Shown piece by piece: positions 8,201 through 16,493 of a DNA stretch of 64,000 bases. Source of the DNA: Moduliflexus sp964602655 (lineage in GTDB: Bacteria; Moduliflexota; Moduliflexia; Moduliflexales; Moduliflexaceae); the NCBI GenBank assembly GCA_964602655.1, contig CAZRSF010000009.1:1-64000 (forward strand), read 5' to 3'. The notes beneath the pieces are model-generated. The model was given only the letters and a program-made list of their open reading frames with translations, did not search any database and was not told where the DNA came from. A program made the position numbers and the translations under genes. Position 1 is the first letter of the stretch. The number at the start of each line of letters is the position of its first letter.

Positions 8201-11200
8201 CCGTGCTGGGGAATATCGGCCTGTTAGCGTTCGCGCTGCTCTGCTTGCGCCTCGTGCTGAAAGATTCGATGGATTTTTCGTCCAGCCCGCTGCTGCAATT
8301 CCAGATTCTCGGCGGCCCGATTTTCATCGCGCTGCTGATGTTCCTGAACGCCTATTTCACGCGCTCGTACGTGCCGGTGTATCTCGGCCTGTTCATTTTG
8401 GTGGTGATCTTCCCGGAGATCAAAGACCGCTTCAACATCCCGATGTATTCCGGCCTCGGCTCGACTGTCGCTGGCATCGGCTTTCTGATCACCGTCTGGG
8501 CGTTGCAATTTTTCGGCTTTTTACGCGCCGAACCAGCGTCGCTTGACCTGATTTTGCGGAAAAAGCCGTTCCCGGCGCAGGCGGAAGATCGGTATGCGCT
8601 CTACGCCAATCCGCTGATGGTTGGGGCGTTTTTCCTGTTCACGCGCACGGTCTTCATGACCTATCCGCTGAACGTGTTCCGCCCGGAAATGCCGTTCGGC
8701 ATCAAAACCTGCATCGCGGTGTTCCTCTGCGGTACGGCGTACCACGTCCTGAGCCTCTGGTTCAAGCAATCCTGGATGTCGTTCATCGGTTATGTCGCAA
8801 TCTGGTTCGGCGTCATTCATAGCTGTTATTTGCAGACCGGCGCCATCTTCCAGCCGAAGTTTCTGCCGCTGTTCATCCTGGCCGCGCTGCTCTATTGCGT
8901 TGCGCTGGCGGCAGCGGCGAGCTGGCTGCCGGATGACGACGACGCGGAATTGATTCGTCCCCCCTGGCAGGGCGTTCTCGAACCAATAATATTCATGCTT
9001 GCGGCGGTCGGATTTTATGCGTTTTACAACCTTTTTTATACGGAGTTTTTTCAACCAATATTCTTCGTATATTGGTTGCCATTATTTGCATATCTTGTTG
9101 GACGGACGTTCTTCCGAGCTTGGCATGAAGAGCAAAAAGTTTTTGTTGCGTTGGCGTATCTGTTGCTCTGTACAGGCACCGCACTTTTCTTCACACGAGG
9201 AATGCCTCTACCATGGGGATTAAATGGTGCCTTATTTTTAGCGTTAGCGGTTATGGCTTTTGTCCTTGTCTCTTCGTTTTTTCTGACGGAACGCACACTA
9301 ACTGACAAAAAATACCGTTTGTTATCGCCGATTCTCTGGCTATCGCTCGGATTGCACTTAATCATGTTGCCGATGATTGTAAAGTCCTTTTATTTGCCGA
9401 TGCCGTTGTCTATAGATTTGAAAATCCTGATTATTCTATGGGCTTTGACAATAGGGATTATTGGGCGTTTTCTGAGTTTCAGCCCGCTCTGGCTCTGGAG
9501 CATCTTCCTGTTCTATTCGCTGATTATGCGCCTGATTGCGGGCAATGACCTGATAGAAAAGGCGTTCCATCCCTTCCCGCTCGCCTGTCTTGCGGTCGCG
9601 ATTGCGGTTGTCAGTCAGCTTGTCAAGGCCGTGCCGCAGCTCAGCGAACCGGCGCGGTCGCTTTTCGGCAAACGCGAAGCAGGTTCGAACGCGCCGCTCA
9701 TCTTTTCATTTGCGTCGCAAGTCGTGGCGTATCTGACGATTTCGCAGGCGTTCGCCAATCCCGCGTATCGCCACGCCTGGCCGACGATTCTCGGCCTGTT
9801 CGTTTGCGCGATAGCGGGCGCGCTGATTGCTGATGCAATCGGAACGTCGCGGCAGGCGTTGTTCCTGCTGCCATACACGATTGCGTGGAGCGGCTTGATG
9901 CTCGCGCTGCCGGAGCATTTCCCGCAAAACGCCTGGCTGCTGGCGCTCGAAACGCCGCATTTGATCGCCATCGGCATGGCGTTCGGCCTGCTGACCGGGT
10001 TGCTCATTGATCGCCTGACGCCGTCGGACGAAATCGGTTTTGCCGCCATGAAGCATAACGCCGCCGGAGGCATGTTGCTGCTGATTTTGTACGCCTATTT
10101 CACAACGCTCAATTCGAACGCTATCGGCTGGCAGCGCTTCGTCACATCCGGCGTCATCAGCCTGATTGCTGCGTATTATTTCCGCTATTTCATCGGCGAC
10201 GCCTACAAGCGCGTCACCTACGCCTTTTTCGTGCTCGGCCTGACGGTCGGGATGTTGTGCGCCGAATTCGCAACCGCAAAATTCGTCTTGCGACTCGCGC
10301 TGTCGCCAACGCTTGTGTTTTATGCGCTGCTTTTGCCGCCGTTCTGGTTTCTCGTCAAAAGCGAAATCAACCGCAAGACCGAACGCATTTACGAATCTGC
10401 CCGTAACGCGGCGATGTATCTCTGCTTTTCTGCGCTCGCGTTTTATTTCGCGCCGCCACTGCTGAAACTCGTGTTCCTGCCGCAATATGCGCCGTCGCTC
10501 ACGCATATTTTCATCTTTGCGCCGATTGCGCTGCTGCTCGCGCTCATGCTGATTCGGCTGCATAGCCTCGGAGCGCCCGCGTTCGTCGTACATGTCGGCG
10601 TGTTGCTCAACTTATTCGCGGCGTGGGCGGGACTCGTTCGCCTGATTGTCCAAATCGTCGGCGCGAAACCGTCGTCAATCGGGCAGACATTCGCATTCTT
10701 CACGACCGTCGCCGTCGGCGTCGCGTATGCCGTCTTATTGACGACCGGCGAACGCGGCGTGTTGACGCGCTTCTGGCGCTGGCTTGGCGCGATTGACGAC
10801 GATCTCTGGAAATCGGCGCATCTGACGCTGCTGCCGTATCTGCTGATTCACACGCACGCGCTCTTTGCAATCAGCATCAGCAATTTGGCCGGGCAGCGGA
10901 TGCTCGGCGTGTCGCTGCTGCTGCTGGCGGGAATCTGGATCATTGCGGGGTATCGCGCCGACAGGCTGGCGTATTACTGGGTGGCGTTGGCGGAAATCAT
11001 CGCCGCGTTCTATTCCTGCCGCATTCAGCCGACCTACTGGACGGAAGCGTGGATTATGTGGAGTCTGCTCGCCTTGTACGCGCTGTTGATTCCGCTCTAT
11101 GGGCTTGTGCTGAAACGCCGCCATGAGAACGCGGCCTGGCATCTCTACGGCTGGCTGGCCGTATTAGCGGCGTTCGTCTTTTACGAGCAAATCACCTATT

Positions 11201-12552
11201 ACGGCCTTTATTCGCGGCTCGGCATCGCGCCGCTGCTGCTGCTCTGGATCATCACCTTTTTCGTGCCGGTGGCGGAATCCGAGAAAGAGCAGCCCGGCTT
11301 CGACGCACTGATGACCGGCATGGCCTACGCGCCCGCGCTGTTCTTCTTTTTGCAGCAAGGGCCGCCATCGCTCGCGCATCTGCCGAACACGCTGTTGGCG
11401 ACGATGATTATCTGCGGCCTGATGACGGCGTATCGCGCCGCGAATCTGGAATGGCTGTCGGTGGAAGATGTCGCAGAATGGCGCGTGGCGCATCATTTCC
11501 ACGCCTATCTTTCCCGCCCGCATTCGGCCTTTGCCATCATGATCCCGGCGACGGCGGCGGTTGTGTGCGTTCATGCGATAACGTATGCCTTTGACCCGGC
11601 GATCTTTGCGCGGCAATATATCGCGATGCTCCTCTCCCAACTCTTGTTAGCGGTCTATTGGTACGATCAGGCGCGGACGCGGGAAAAATGGCAAAGCATG
11701 GCGCTGTCGGAAATGATGGCGTTCGGCGCGTTATTGACGCTGCGGCAGGCGCTTCCGGCGAGGCTGCATCTGTATTGGACGGCGGAATGGGATGTATGGG
11801 CAGGCGTGATGCTCACGACGATCATTTACGCTGTGCGGCTTTTGCTGAGAGGGCAGCATGCGGCGATCCGCGTACCGATCCGTTATACGCTCTTCCTCGC
11901 GCCGCTCGCGACCATCGCCTACGGCGTTGCGAACAACGTCGGTTACGAGACGCTCTCCCGCGCGTTGTTGGTTTTTTCAGTTCTGTTTCTCTGGCAGGCG
12001 TACAGCGAAAAAGACCGCTTTATCATGGCCTACGCGCTGCTCGGCGTCAACGCCTATCTGATTCTGCTGTTGTTAGAACGCAATATCCACTCGCCGCAGG
12101 CGTATGTGACGCCGGTCTGCCTCTCGATTCTGATTTTGGCACAGGTCTTCCGCGACATGACATCCCGCGCTACTGCTAATTTCGCGCGCGGCGCCGCCTT
12201 GACCGTCATGCTCGGCTTAGCGATGTCCGAGGCGATTGTCAAACATTACAATTCGCCGTCGCAGCATTTTATTCTGATCGGCCTCAGCATCCTCGCGATG
12301 GTTGCGGCGGCGCTGCTGAAGATTCAGGTGTTTGCCGCGTTCGGGTTGTTCGCGTTTATCGTGGACATCATTGCGGTGATCTACATTGTGTTAAGCAAGC
12401 AAGATACCGATACGCTCAAAGTCATTCTCGGCGTCGGCTTCACACTGCTCGGCGGCCTGATTCTGACCGGCTACATCCTCTATCGCAAAAATAAAGAGCG
12501 CATAGACGAGATAACGGAAGAATTCAAAGAAACGTTCACATCGTGGGATTAG
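5284..12552 (+). CDS. Giant polytopic membrane protein, 2422 residues, function unknown
   Basis: The N-terminal ~390 residues are soluble and helix-rich with many Gln, Glu and Arg. An acidic then Pro/Lys-rich linker follows (about 390-490, ending KPAPAPAEPERSIW). From about residue 496 to 2400 the protein is a near-continuous run of hydrophobic segments, by eye several dozen, separated by short basic or acidic loops. A charged cytoplasmic-looking tail closes it (KNKERIDEITEEFKETFTSWD). No catalytic motif was recognised. The first membrane block (APTLIFIGLLLLVF then a segment ending ARIGVWL) is reminiscent of large DUF2339/DUF2157-type predicted membrane proteins, but this is only a resemblance. 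No strong ribosome site precedes the ATG. Bases about 8985-9480 are AT-richer with different codon choice from the rest. Location with cob genes downstream does not suggest a role. Confidence 0.8.
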   Translation: MPKSDAFITMLSQQAGASPQFRYALLDTLLALLGDDASSDEAARSSYLDFLIDIESRHAQAEQAGKTRLNAALNALATDIRNDVQQNALRLHHAIKAGDQTLSRNLAQQVGVDARTFPVGLSVNANLLTLSEQYVRRAQELQFLHAHAPDQLAEIKEIIFRKKVEAANQLDAVALEALAGTSLSKQYQRVQTICLSHVQQQRVEAENALINFLSAPKSALEADVEALESWLWKYGILAHQIVKEIRLNPAYRRRLLRLLLVSREPLALQALSEFTPSTQAERDIFDTLMTLRFGEEYQQARTTWKSRMTQQLDAALHRKEALAFWQRNLSFLPGLLADKWPSLGFHGEFHQIEEACQKEMAAISAEEFLAAQRGNLKADQVRTLENTLNVHSAVPKIEFDESELHRVVAPEIEIENAPGSTVTPESFALPTLPEIDVEEGMILITEAPMDEPVAALKSQPKKPAITLKPQKRTPAIPRKPAPAPAEPERSIWGDVIFPFISKNLVFVLAPTLIFIGLLLLVFTLWDKAAWIRYGLTPFLIVTVSYALARIGVWLKGEDIQSDTPIHLLQGAAIFLAPLSLLFVALLSADPKFPSFAMKVGWGAALSIVLLAAWRHIFLMATKTVSATMSGMHTMTLLLLNALLLLLPMTQAIKAAGEGTLNLQAKGMFIAGFYVGFLVLFFSMLHVFRANVAQTDKTSKNPLAFYGVTALGTYLLVWGLTHARLGLLPQPHTYAPLLLLLSLLMVMFEFELREARKSDERITSLHYFAYALVGFGVLLSIGHDYVRVLSLLLAGAVWAYQAVKLNDDRHYNIALAIFTIGFSSIALIKGFPAPYFPHFALIIVIALYLISANVRHEAVSLLALRLVPVYLAFSFVVSVIWQWSGQFAALPYGAAFLLFGAFAIFTGAKLDKLLHVHLGAFYVVAALPYLGAINVNGRTLDGNTMAFALSVAALFWVILSSVTSNPAIRDSRSTVLGNIGLLAFALLCLRLVLKDSMDFSSSPLLQFQILGGPIFIALLMFLNAYFTRSYVPVYLGLFILVVIFPEIKDRFNIPMYSGLGSTVAGIGFLITVWALQFFGFLRAEPASLDLILRKKPFPAQAEDRYALYANPLMVGAFFLFTRTVFMTYPLNVFRPEMPFGIKTCIAVFLCGTAYHVLSLWFKQSWMSFIGYVAIWFGVIHSCYLQTGAIFQPKFLPLFILAALLYCVALAAAASWLPDDDDAELIRPPWQGVLEPIIFMLAAVGFYAFYNLFYTEFFQPIFFVYWLPLFAYLVGRTFFRAWHEEQKVFVALAYLLLCTGTALFFTRGMPLPWGLNGALFLALAVMAFVLVSSFFLTERTLTDKKYRLLSPILWLSLGLHLIMLPMIVKSFYLPMPLSIDLKILIILWALTIGIIGRFLSFSPLWLWSIFLFYSLIMRLIAGNDLIEKAFHPFPLACLAVAIAVVSQLVKAVPQLSEPARSLFGKREAGSNAPLIFSFASQVVAYLTISQAFANPAYRHAWPTILGLFVCAIAGALIADAIGTSRQALFLLPYTIAWSGLMLALPEHFPQNAWLLALETPHLIAIGMAFGLLTGLLIDRLTPSDEIGFAAMKHNAAGGMLLLILYAYFTTLNSNAIGWQRFVTSGVISLIAAYYFRYFIGDAYKRVTYAFFVLGLTVGMLCAEFATAKFVLRLALSPTLVFYALLLPPFWFLVKSEINRKTERIYESARNAAMYLCFSALAFYFAPPLLKLVFLPQYAPSLTHIFIFAPIALLLALMLIRLHSLGAPAFVVHVGVLLNLFAAWAGLVRLIVQIVGAKPSSIGQTFAFFTTVAVGVAYAVLLTTGERGVLTRFWRWLGAIDDDLWKSAHLTLLPYLLIHTHALFAISISNLAGQRMLGVSLLLLAGIWIIAGYRADRLAYYWVALAEIIAAFYSCRIQPTYWTEAWIMWSLLALYALLIPLYGLVLKRRHENAAWHLYGWLAVLAAFVFYEQITYYGLYSRLGIAPLLLLWIITFFVPVAESEKEQPGFDALMTGMAYAPALFFFLQQGPPSLAHLPNTLLATMIICGLMTAYRAANLEWLSVEDVAEWRVAHHFHAYLSRPHSAFAIMIPATAAVVCVHAITYAFDPAIFARQYIAMLLSQLLLAVYWYDQARTREKWQSMALSEMMAFGALLTLRQALPARLHLYWTAEWDVWAGVMLTTIIYAVRLLLRGQHAAIRVPIRYTLFLAPLATIAYGVANNVGYETLSRALLVFSVLFLWQAYSEKDRFIMAYALLGVNAYLILLLLERNIHSPQAYVTPVCLSILILAQVFRDMTSRATANFARGAALTVMLGLAMSEAIVKHYNSPSQHFILIGLSILAMVAAALLKIQVFAAFGLFAFIVDIIAVIYIVLSKQDTDTLKVILGVGFTLLGGLILTGYILYRKNKERIDEITEEFKETFTSWD

Positions 12553-12564
12553 ACAGAACCACTT

Positions 12565-12597
12565 AGCTGTCAGACACGTCGCAAGTGTCTGACAGCT
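12565..12597. repeat. TGTCAGACAC palindrome, possible terminator
   Basis: AGCTGTCAGACAC/GTGTCTGACAGCT hairpin between the giant gene and cobU. Family copies at 25327-25359, 33198-33226, 37393-37425, 61228-61258 and 63751-63783. No strong T-run follows, so terminator function is uncertain. Confidence 0.8.
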
Positions 12598-12606
12598 TGT
12601 TGAGAT

Positions 12607-13152
12607 ATGACTCGAACCATACTGATTACAGGCGGAGCGCGGAGCGGCAAAAGCGAATATGCCGAATCGCTGCTGCCCTCATTTGCTCGCGTTGTCTATG
12701 TCGCAACTGCCAGAATTCCTGATGATGGAATGCGCGACCGCGTCCAGATTCATCGCGAACGCAGGCCGGAAACCTGGAAAACGTTCGAAGCCACGTATGA
12801 TCTTTTTCTGGCAGCGACGCCGGAGACGCCATATTATCTCCTCGACTGCGTCGGTAATTTGACATCGAATATTATGGAAGACCTGACACTCGGCCTTGAA
12901 CGCATCCCGCTTACGTTGCAAAAACAGGTGGAGGATCGCGCTGTCGCAGAACTTCAGGCGCTGAGAGATCGAATCGCCGCGCTTGACGGCACGCTCGTCA
13001 TCGTGACGAACGAAGTCGGGCTTTCGATTGTGCCGGAACACCATGTCGCCCGCGTCTATCGCGATATTCTCGGCAAAGTCAACCAGCGCGTCGCGGCCTT
13101 CTGCGATGAGGTCTATCTTGTCGTCTGCGGCATTCCGATGAAAATCAAATAG
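12607..13152 (+). CDS. cobU: Adenosylcobinamide kinase / adenosylcobinamide-phosphate guanylyltransferase
   Basis: A 181-residue CobU/CobP enzyme of the late cobalamin pathway: it phosphorylates adenosylcobinamide and then transfers GMP to give adenosylcobinamide-GDP in the cytosol. The P-loop GGARSGKS (residues 9-16), the IHRERRPETW motif carrying the guanylylated His region, LLDCVGNL and VTNEVGLSIVPE followed by YRDILGKVNQRVA are all family hallmarks, and the length is normal. The next gene encodes CobQ, the amidation step before it, although a nested repeat separates them. No Shine-Dalgarno sequence is obvious because a palindromic repeat ends just before the start. Confidence 0.95.
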   Translation: MTRTILITGGARSGKSEYAESLLPSFARVVYVATARIPDDGMRDRVQIHRERRPETWKTFEATYDLFLAATPETPYYLLDCVGNLTSNIMEDLTLGLERIPLTLQKQVEDRAVAELQALRDRIAALDGTLVIVTNEVGLSIVPEHHVARVYRDILGKVNQRVAAFCDEVYLVVCGIPMKIK

Positions 13153-13167
13153 AAAACCACAGGTTGA

Positions 13168-13281
13168 AACCACAGATTACACAGATGTCACAGATTTAGA
13201 TAAGCTCGGTTTTAGCCCTGTCAGGGTTTTAAACCCTGACAGGGCTTTTAAAAATCTGTGTCATCTGTGCAATCTGTGGTT
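13168..13281. repeat. Nested palindromic elements between cobU and cobQ
   Basis: An outer imperfect inverted repeat has arms at 13168-13197 and 13252-13281 (about 28 of 30 positions complementary, built on CACAGAT units). Inside it sits a complete copy of the CCCTGTCAGGG palindrome (13214-13246). The simplest reading is insertion of one element into another. Confidence 0.85.
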
Positions 13282-13287
13282 ATTTTT

Positions 13288-14772
13288 ATGTCAGCAATTA
13301 TGATTCAAGGCACGACTTCGTCTGCCGGGAAAAGCCTGATGACAGCGGCGCTCTGCCGGATATTCGCGAACGACGGGCGCACGGTCTGCCCGTTCAAATC
13401 GCAGAACATGTCGCTCAATTCCTACGTCACGTCGGAAGGGCTGGAAATGGGGCGGGCGCAGGTGCTTCAAGCGCAGGCCGCGCGCATCGAGCCGTCGGTC
13501 TCGATGAATCCGATTCTGCTCAAACCGACAACCAATCGCAAAAGTCAGGTGATTCTCAAAGGCAGGCCGTTCCGCAACATGGACGCTGTCGAATATTTCA
13601 CGTTCAAACCGTCGTTGAAACCGATGATTCTTGAGGTCTATCGGGAATTAGCCGCCGCCTGCGACGTGGTCGTGATCGAAGGGGCGGGGAGTCCGGCGGA
13701 AATCAATCTGATGGAAAACGACATCGTGAATATGGGCATGGCGGAAATGGCGGATGCGCCGGTATTGTTGGTGGCGGATATTGATTTAGGCGGCGTCTTC
13801 GCCGCGATTTACGGCACGATCATGCTGTTGCCTGAACATCAGCGCAGCCGCATCAAGGGCGTCATCATCAATAAATTTCGCGGCGATGTCGCGCTGCTGC
13901 AACCCGGACTCGACCAGATCGAAGCGTTGACCGGCGTGCCGGTGATCGGCGTGATTCCGTACATTTCCGATCTGCGCCTTGAGGAAGAAGACAGCGCGAC
14001 GAGCTTCAACCGCCGCACTGCCGGGCAGATCGACATCTGCGTCGTCAAGCTGCCGCGCCTCTCGAATTTTACCGATTTCGACGCCTTCCGCGCCGAACCG
14101 GACGTGTCCATTCGCTATATTACCTCTGCCGCCGAGATCGGCGCGGCGGACGTGCTGATTTTCCCCGGCAGCAAAAATACGATTGAAGATTTACGCTGGG
14201 TCAAACAGGCCGGATTTGCCGACGCATTGCGCCATTTTCCAGGCATCGTGTTCGGCGTATGCGGCGGGTATCAGATGCTCGGCGAGACGATTGTGGACAC
14301 CGACGGTTGGGAAGTCGGCGCAGGCGAAACCGAAGCCGGACTCGGCTTGTTTCCGACGACAACGATGTTTCAAGGGGAAAAAATTACCGCGAACGTCAGC
14401 GGCGCGGCGTTCGGCGTTCCGGTGTCAGGTTACGAAATTCACGCCGGAAAAACGGGCGGCAACACGCAGCCGTTTGTCAACATTACCAATCGAGAAGGGA
14501 CGGCGGTGAATTATCATGACGGCGACATGCGCGGCGACCGCGTCTTCGGCACGTATCTGCACGGCATTTTCGATTCCGGCGCGTTTCGCAGCGTTTTCCT
14601 GAATCGTATCCGCCGCGCCAAATCCCTCGCCGAGCAAATCGGCATAGATTTGAATCAGCAGCGCGACGCCGAAATCGAACGATTAGCGGAGATCGTGAAA
14701 GCCCATCTTGACATGCCGCGCATCTACGCGCTTGTGCCGCGCAATGGAATATCGGCGCATTCGAATTATTGA
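13288..14772 (+). CDS. cobQ: Cobyric acid synthase
   Basis: A 494-residue CobQ/CbiP amidotransferase that amidates four side chains of adenosylcobyrinic acid a,c-diamide using glutamine and ATP. The N-terminal nucleotide-binding motif GTTSSAGKS and PFKSQNMSLNSYV are diagnostic. The C-terminal class I glutamine amidotransferase domain carries the nucleophile in FGVCGGYQMLG and the catalytic His in GTYLHGIF. The frame is open from 13258, but those first ten codons lie in the nested repeat, so MSAIMIQGTT at 13288 is preferred; ATG at 13300 is also possible. The stop codon overlaps a TetR-type operator. Together with CobU, the riboswitch and CbiK it suggests active corrinoid metabolism. Confidence 0.95.
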   Translation: MSAIMIQGTTSSAGKSLMTAALCRIFANDGRTVCPFKSQNMSLNSYVTSEGLEMGRAQVLQAQAARIEPSVSMNPILLKPTTNRKSQVILKGRPFRNMDAVEYFTFKPSLKPMILEVYRELAAACDVVVIEGAGSPAEINLMENDIVNMGMAEMADAPVLLVADIDLGGVFAAIYGTIMLLPEHQRSRIKGVIINKFRGDVALLQPGLDQIEALTGVPVIGVIPYISDLRLEEEDSATSFNRRTAGQIDICVVKLPRLSNFTDFDAFRAEPDVSIRYITSAAEIGAADVLIFPGSKNTIEDLRWVKQAGFADALRHFPGIVFGVCGGYQMLGETIVDTDGWEVGAGETEAGLGLFPTTTMFQGEKITANVSGAAFGVPVSGYEIHAGKTGGNTQPFVNITNREGTAVNYHDGDMRGDRVFGTYLHGIFDSGAFRSVFLNRIRRAKSLAEQIGIDLNQQRDAEIERLAEIVKAHLDMPRIYALVPRNGISAHSNY

Positions 14773-14783
14773 CTAATCAGTCA
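14770..14783. promoter_or_regulatory. TetR-type operator, upstream copy
   Basis: TGACTAATCAGTCA, half-sites TGACT/AGTCA, overlapping the cobQ stop codon. It is the inverted partner of the site at 14916-14927 and shares ATTGACTAATCAGT with it. Confidence 0.55.
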
Positions 14784-14883
14784 TTTTATACCAAAATTAT
14801 GAAGATGAAGAAAATAATCCGATAACAACTTCCTGGCGCAGGTGGGAGAACATTGCTGAATCAAATTTTTAATGTTCATTATC

Positions 14884-14929
14884 TTGACAAATTCGAACGC
14901 ATTCATATTCCATCAACTGATTAGTCAAT
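14884..14929 (+). promoter_or_regulatory. tetR promoter with operator
   Basis: TTGACA at 14884-14889 and TATTCC at 14906-14911 (16-base spacer). ACTGATTAGTCA at 14916-14927 follows directly and would cover the transcription start. The layout predicts autorepression by the TetR protein encoded at 14959. Confidence 0.6.
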
Positions 14930-14958
14930 GCAAGAATAACACAGCATGAGGAATATCA

Positions 14959-15534
14959 ATGAAAAGCCGACAGTTTGATAAGCAGCAAGCCCTGTTGGAT
15001 GCTGCGCTGGATTTATTCACGGAATATGGTTTTCACGGCGCGCCGACCGCCAAAATTGCCGAAGCGGCGGGCGTGGCGACCGGAACGCTGTTTCATTATT
15101 TCAAAACGAAAGAGGACTTGATCAATCAGGTCTATCTGTATATTAAGCGCGATATGATGGTCGAACTCGCTTTCGGGGTCGAAGGTGAACAAACGATTCG
15201 CGGCAAGGTGCGGAAAATGTGGTGGAATTATATCGCGTGGAGCCTGCGTCAGCCGAAGAAATTACAGTTTTTTATGCAGTTCGGTTCATCGCCATATATT
15301 TCGAATATCACCCGTGATGAAGCGATTGAGCAAGTGGCGTTCCTCTATGATTTGCTTGAAGAGGGGCAGCGGCAGGATGTGCTGAAGGAATTGCCGACAG
15401 AGATGCTGTTTGACATCGCCACTGGCTTTGCGCAGGTATTCGCGATGCACTTTTTGAGAACGCCCGGCAAGTTCGATGACGCCGTGTATCGCGAACAGGC
15501 GTTCACGGCTTACTGGGATTGCCTGAGACGATAA
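14959..15534 (+). CDS. TetR/AcrR family transcriptional regulator
   Basis: A 191-residue one-component repressor. The N-terminal helix-turn-helix reads ALLDAALDLFTEYGFHGAPTAKIAEAAGVATGTLFHYFKTKEDL (given here only as the family pattern; its recognition helix is around ATGTLFHYF), a textbook TetR domain. The C-terminal ligand domain, with a WWNYIAWSLRQPKKLQFFMQF helix, resembles AcrR-type regulators but gives no ligand. Two inverted copies of TGACTAATCAGT flank the upstream region and a near-identical palindrome lies in the U32 gene promoter at 3202, so the regulon may include itself and that gene. A hairpin (TAACTATCGG/CCGATAGTTA, 15532-15564) overlaps the stop codon but lacks a T-run. Confidence 0.9.
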   Translation: MKSRQFDKQQALLDAALDLFTEYGFHGAPTAKIAEAAGVATGTLFHYFKTKEDLINQVYLYIKRDMMVELAFGVEGEQTIRGKVRKMWWNYIAWSLRQPKKLQFFMQFGSSPYISNITRDEAIEQVAFLYDLLEEGQRQDVLKELPTEMLFDIATGFAQVFAMHFLRTPGKFDDAVYREQAFTAYWDCLRR

Positions 15535-15705
15535 CTATCGGCGTTCTTATGCGACCGATAGTTACGACGATTCGCTGAGGCCGCTGCGATTTGTCGAACA
15601 CGTCCTTGACAAAGTCAACCGCGTAGAAAAAGATGCCATCGTCTGTACTGGCGATGGCGCTGGAATCGCGATAATGAACATTGACTGAATAACCAAAGGG
15701 AAACC

Positions 15706-16491
15706 ATGTCATCAGATATTGCCACATTAACCGGGGTGTACGTCGAATACGGCAGCACAATCGCGTTGGAAGACGTGACGTTTGCCATTAAGCCGCTCGA
15801 TTTCGTCAGCATTATCGGCCCGAACGGCGGCGGCAAAACGACGCTGCTGAAAGTGTTGCTTGGCCTGCTTCATCCGACGCGCGGCACGGTGGACGTGCTG
15901 GGCACACCGCCGGCGCAGAGCCGTCAGCACATCGGCTACGTGCCGCAGCAAGTCACGATGGACAAAACCTTTCCGATCAATGTCTGGGACGTCACCTTGA
16001 TGGGGCGGCTTGGCAAAAAAACACTGTTCCGCAAGTATTCCGCCGAAGACCGCGAATTTGCGGCAGATGCGCTGAATCGGGTCAAATTATACGACTTGCG
16101 CCATCGCCAGATCGGTAAACTTTCCGGCGGACAGCAGCAGCGCGTCCTGATTGCCCGCGCCCTGACCAGCCGTCCGCAGCTCTTGCTTTTGGACGAACCG
16201 ACCGCCAGCGTGGACAGCGAAATCAAACGGGATATTTACGATCTGCTGGTGGAATTGAATCAGGACATCACGATTGTGATGGTGTCGCACGACATTGGCG
16301 TCGTATCGAGTTATACCAAAACGATTGCTTGTTTGAATCGGACACTGGTCTATCACAACGAAAAAATCATCACGTCGGAGATGATGGCCGCGACGTATCA
16401 CTGCCCGGTGGATTTGATCGCGCATGGCATGCCGCACCGCGTCCTGGCCGAGCACGAGCATGAACACGGCGCTGCGCCGCATACGCATTAA
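15706..16491 (+). CDS. znuC: ZnuC-like metal ABC transporter ATP-binding protein
   Basis: A 261-residue ABC ATPase of the metal (cluster 9 / ZnuC, MntB) type. Motifs are intact: Walker A GPNGGGKTT, Q-loop YVPQQ, signature LSGGQQQRVLIARAL, Walker B LLLLDEPTASVD, H-loop MVSHDIG. The C-terminus is His-rich (AEHEHEHGAAPHTH), as in several zinc-transport ATPases. No permease gene follows; the next gene is convergent. It is therefore an orphan ATPase in this window and probably works with the ZnuA at 2165 and a permease encoded elsewhere. Zinc specificity is inferred from the family match and the His tail; manganese is possible. Confidence 0.85.
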   Translation: MSSDIATLTGVYVEYGSTIALEDVTFAIKPLDFVSIIGPNGGGKTTLLKVLLGLLHPTRGTVDVLGTPPAQSRQHIGYVPQQVTMDKTFPINVWDVTLMGRLGKKTLFRKYSAEDREFAADALNRVKLYDLRHRQIGKLSGGQQQRVLIARALTSRPQLLLLDEPTASVDSEIKRDIYDLLVELNQDITIVMVSHDIGVVSSYTKTIACLNRTLVYHNEKIITSEMMAATYHCPVDLIAHGMPHRVLAEHEHEHGAAPHTH

Positions 16492-16493
16492 AA

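Noticed and set aside
5284..12552. Long antisense open frames under the giant membrane gene (for example about 300 codons at 9706-10593)
   Set aside because: They are Arg/Gln-rich shadows of hydrophobic codons on the other strand, without ribosome sites or family similarity.
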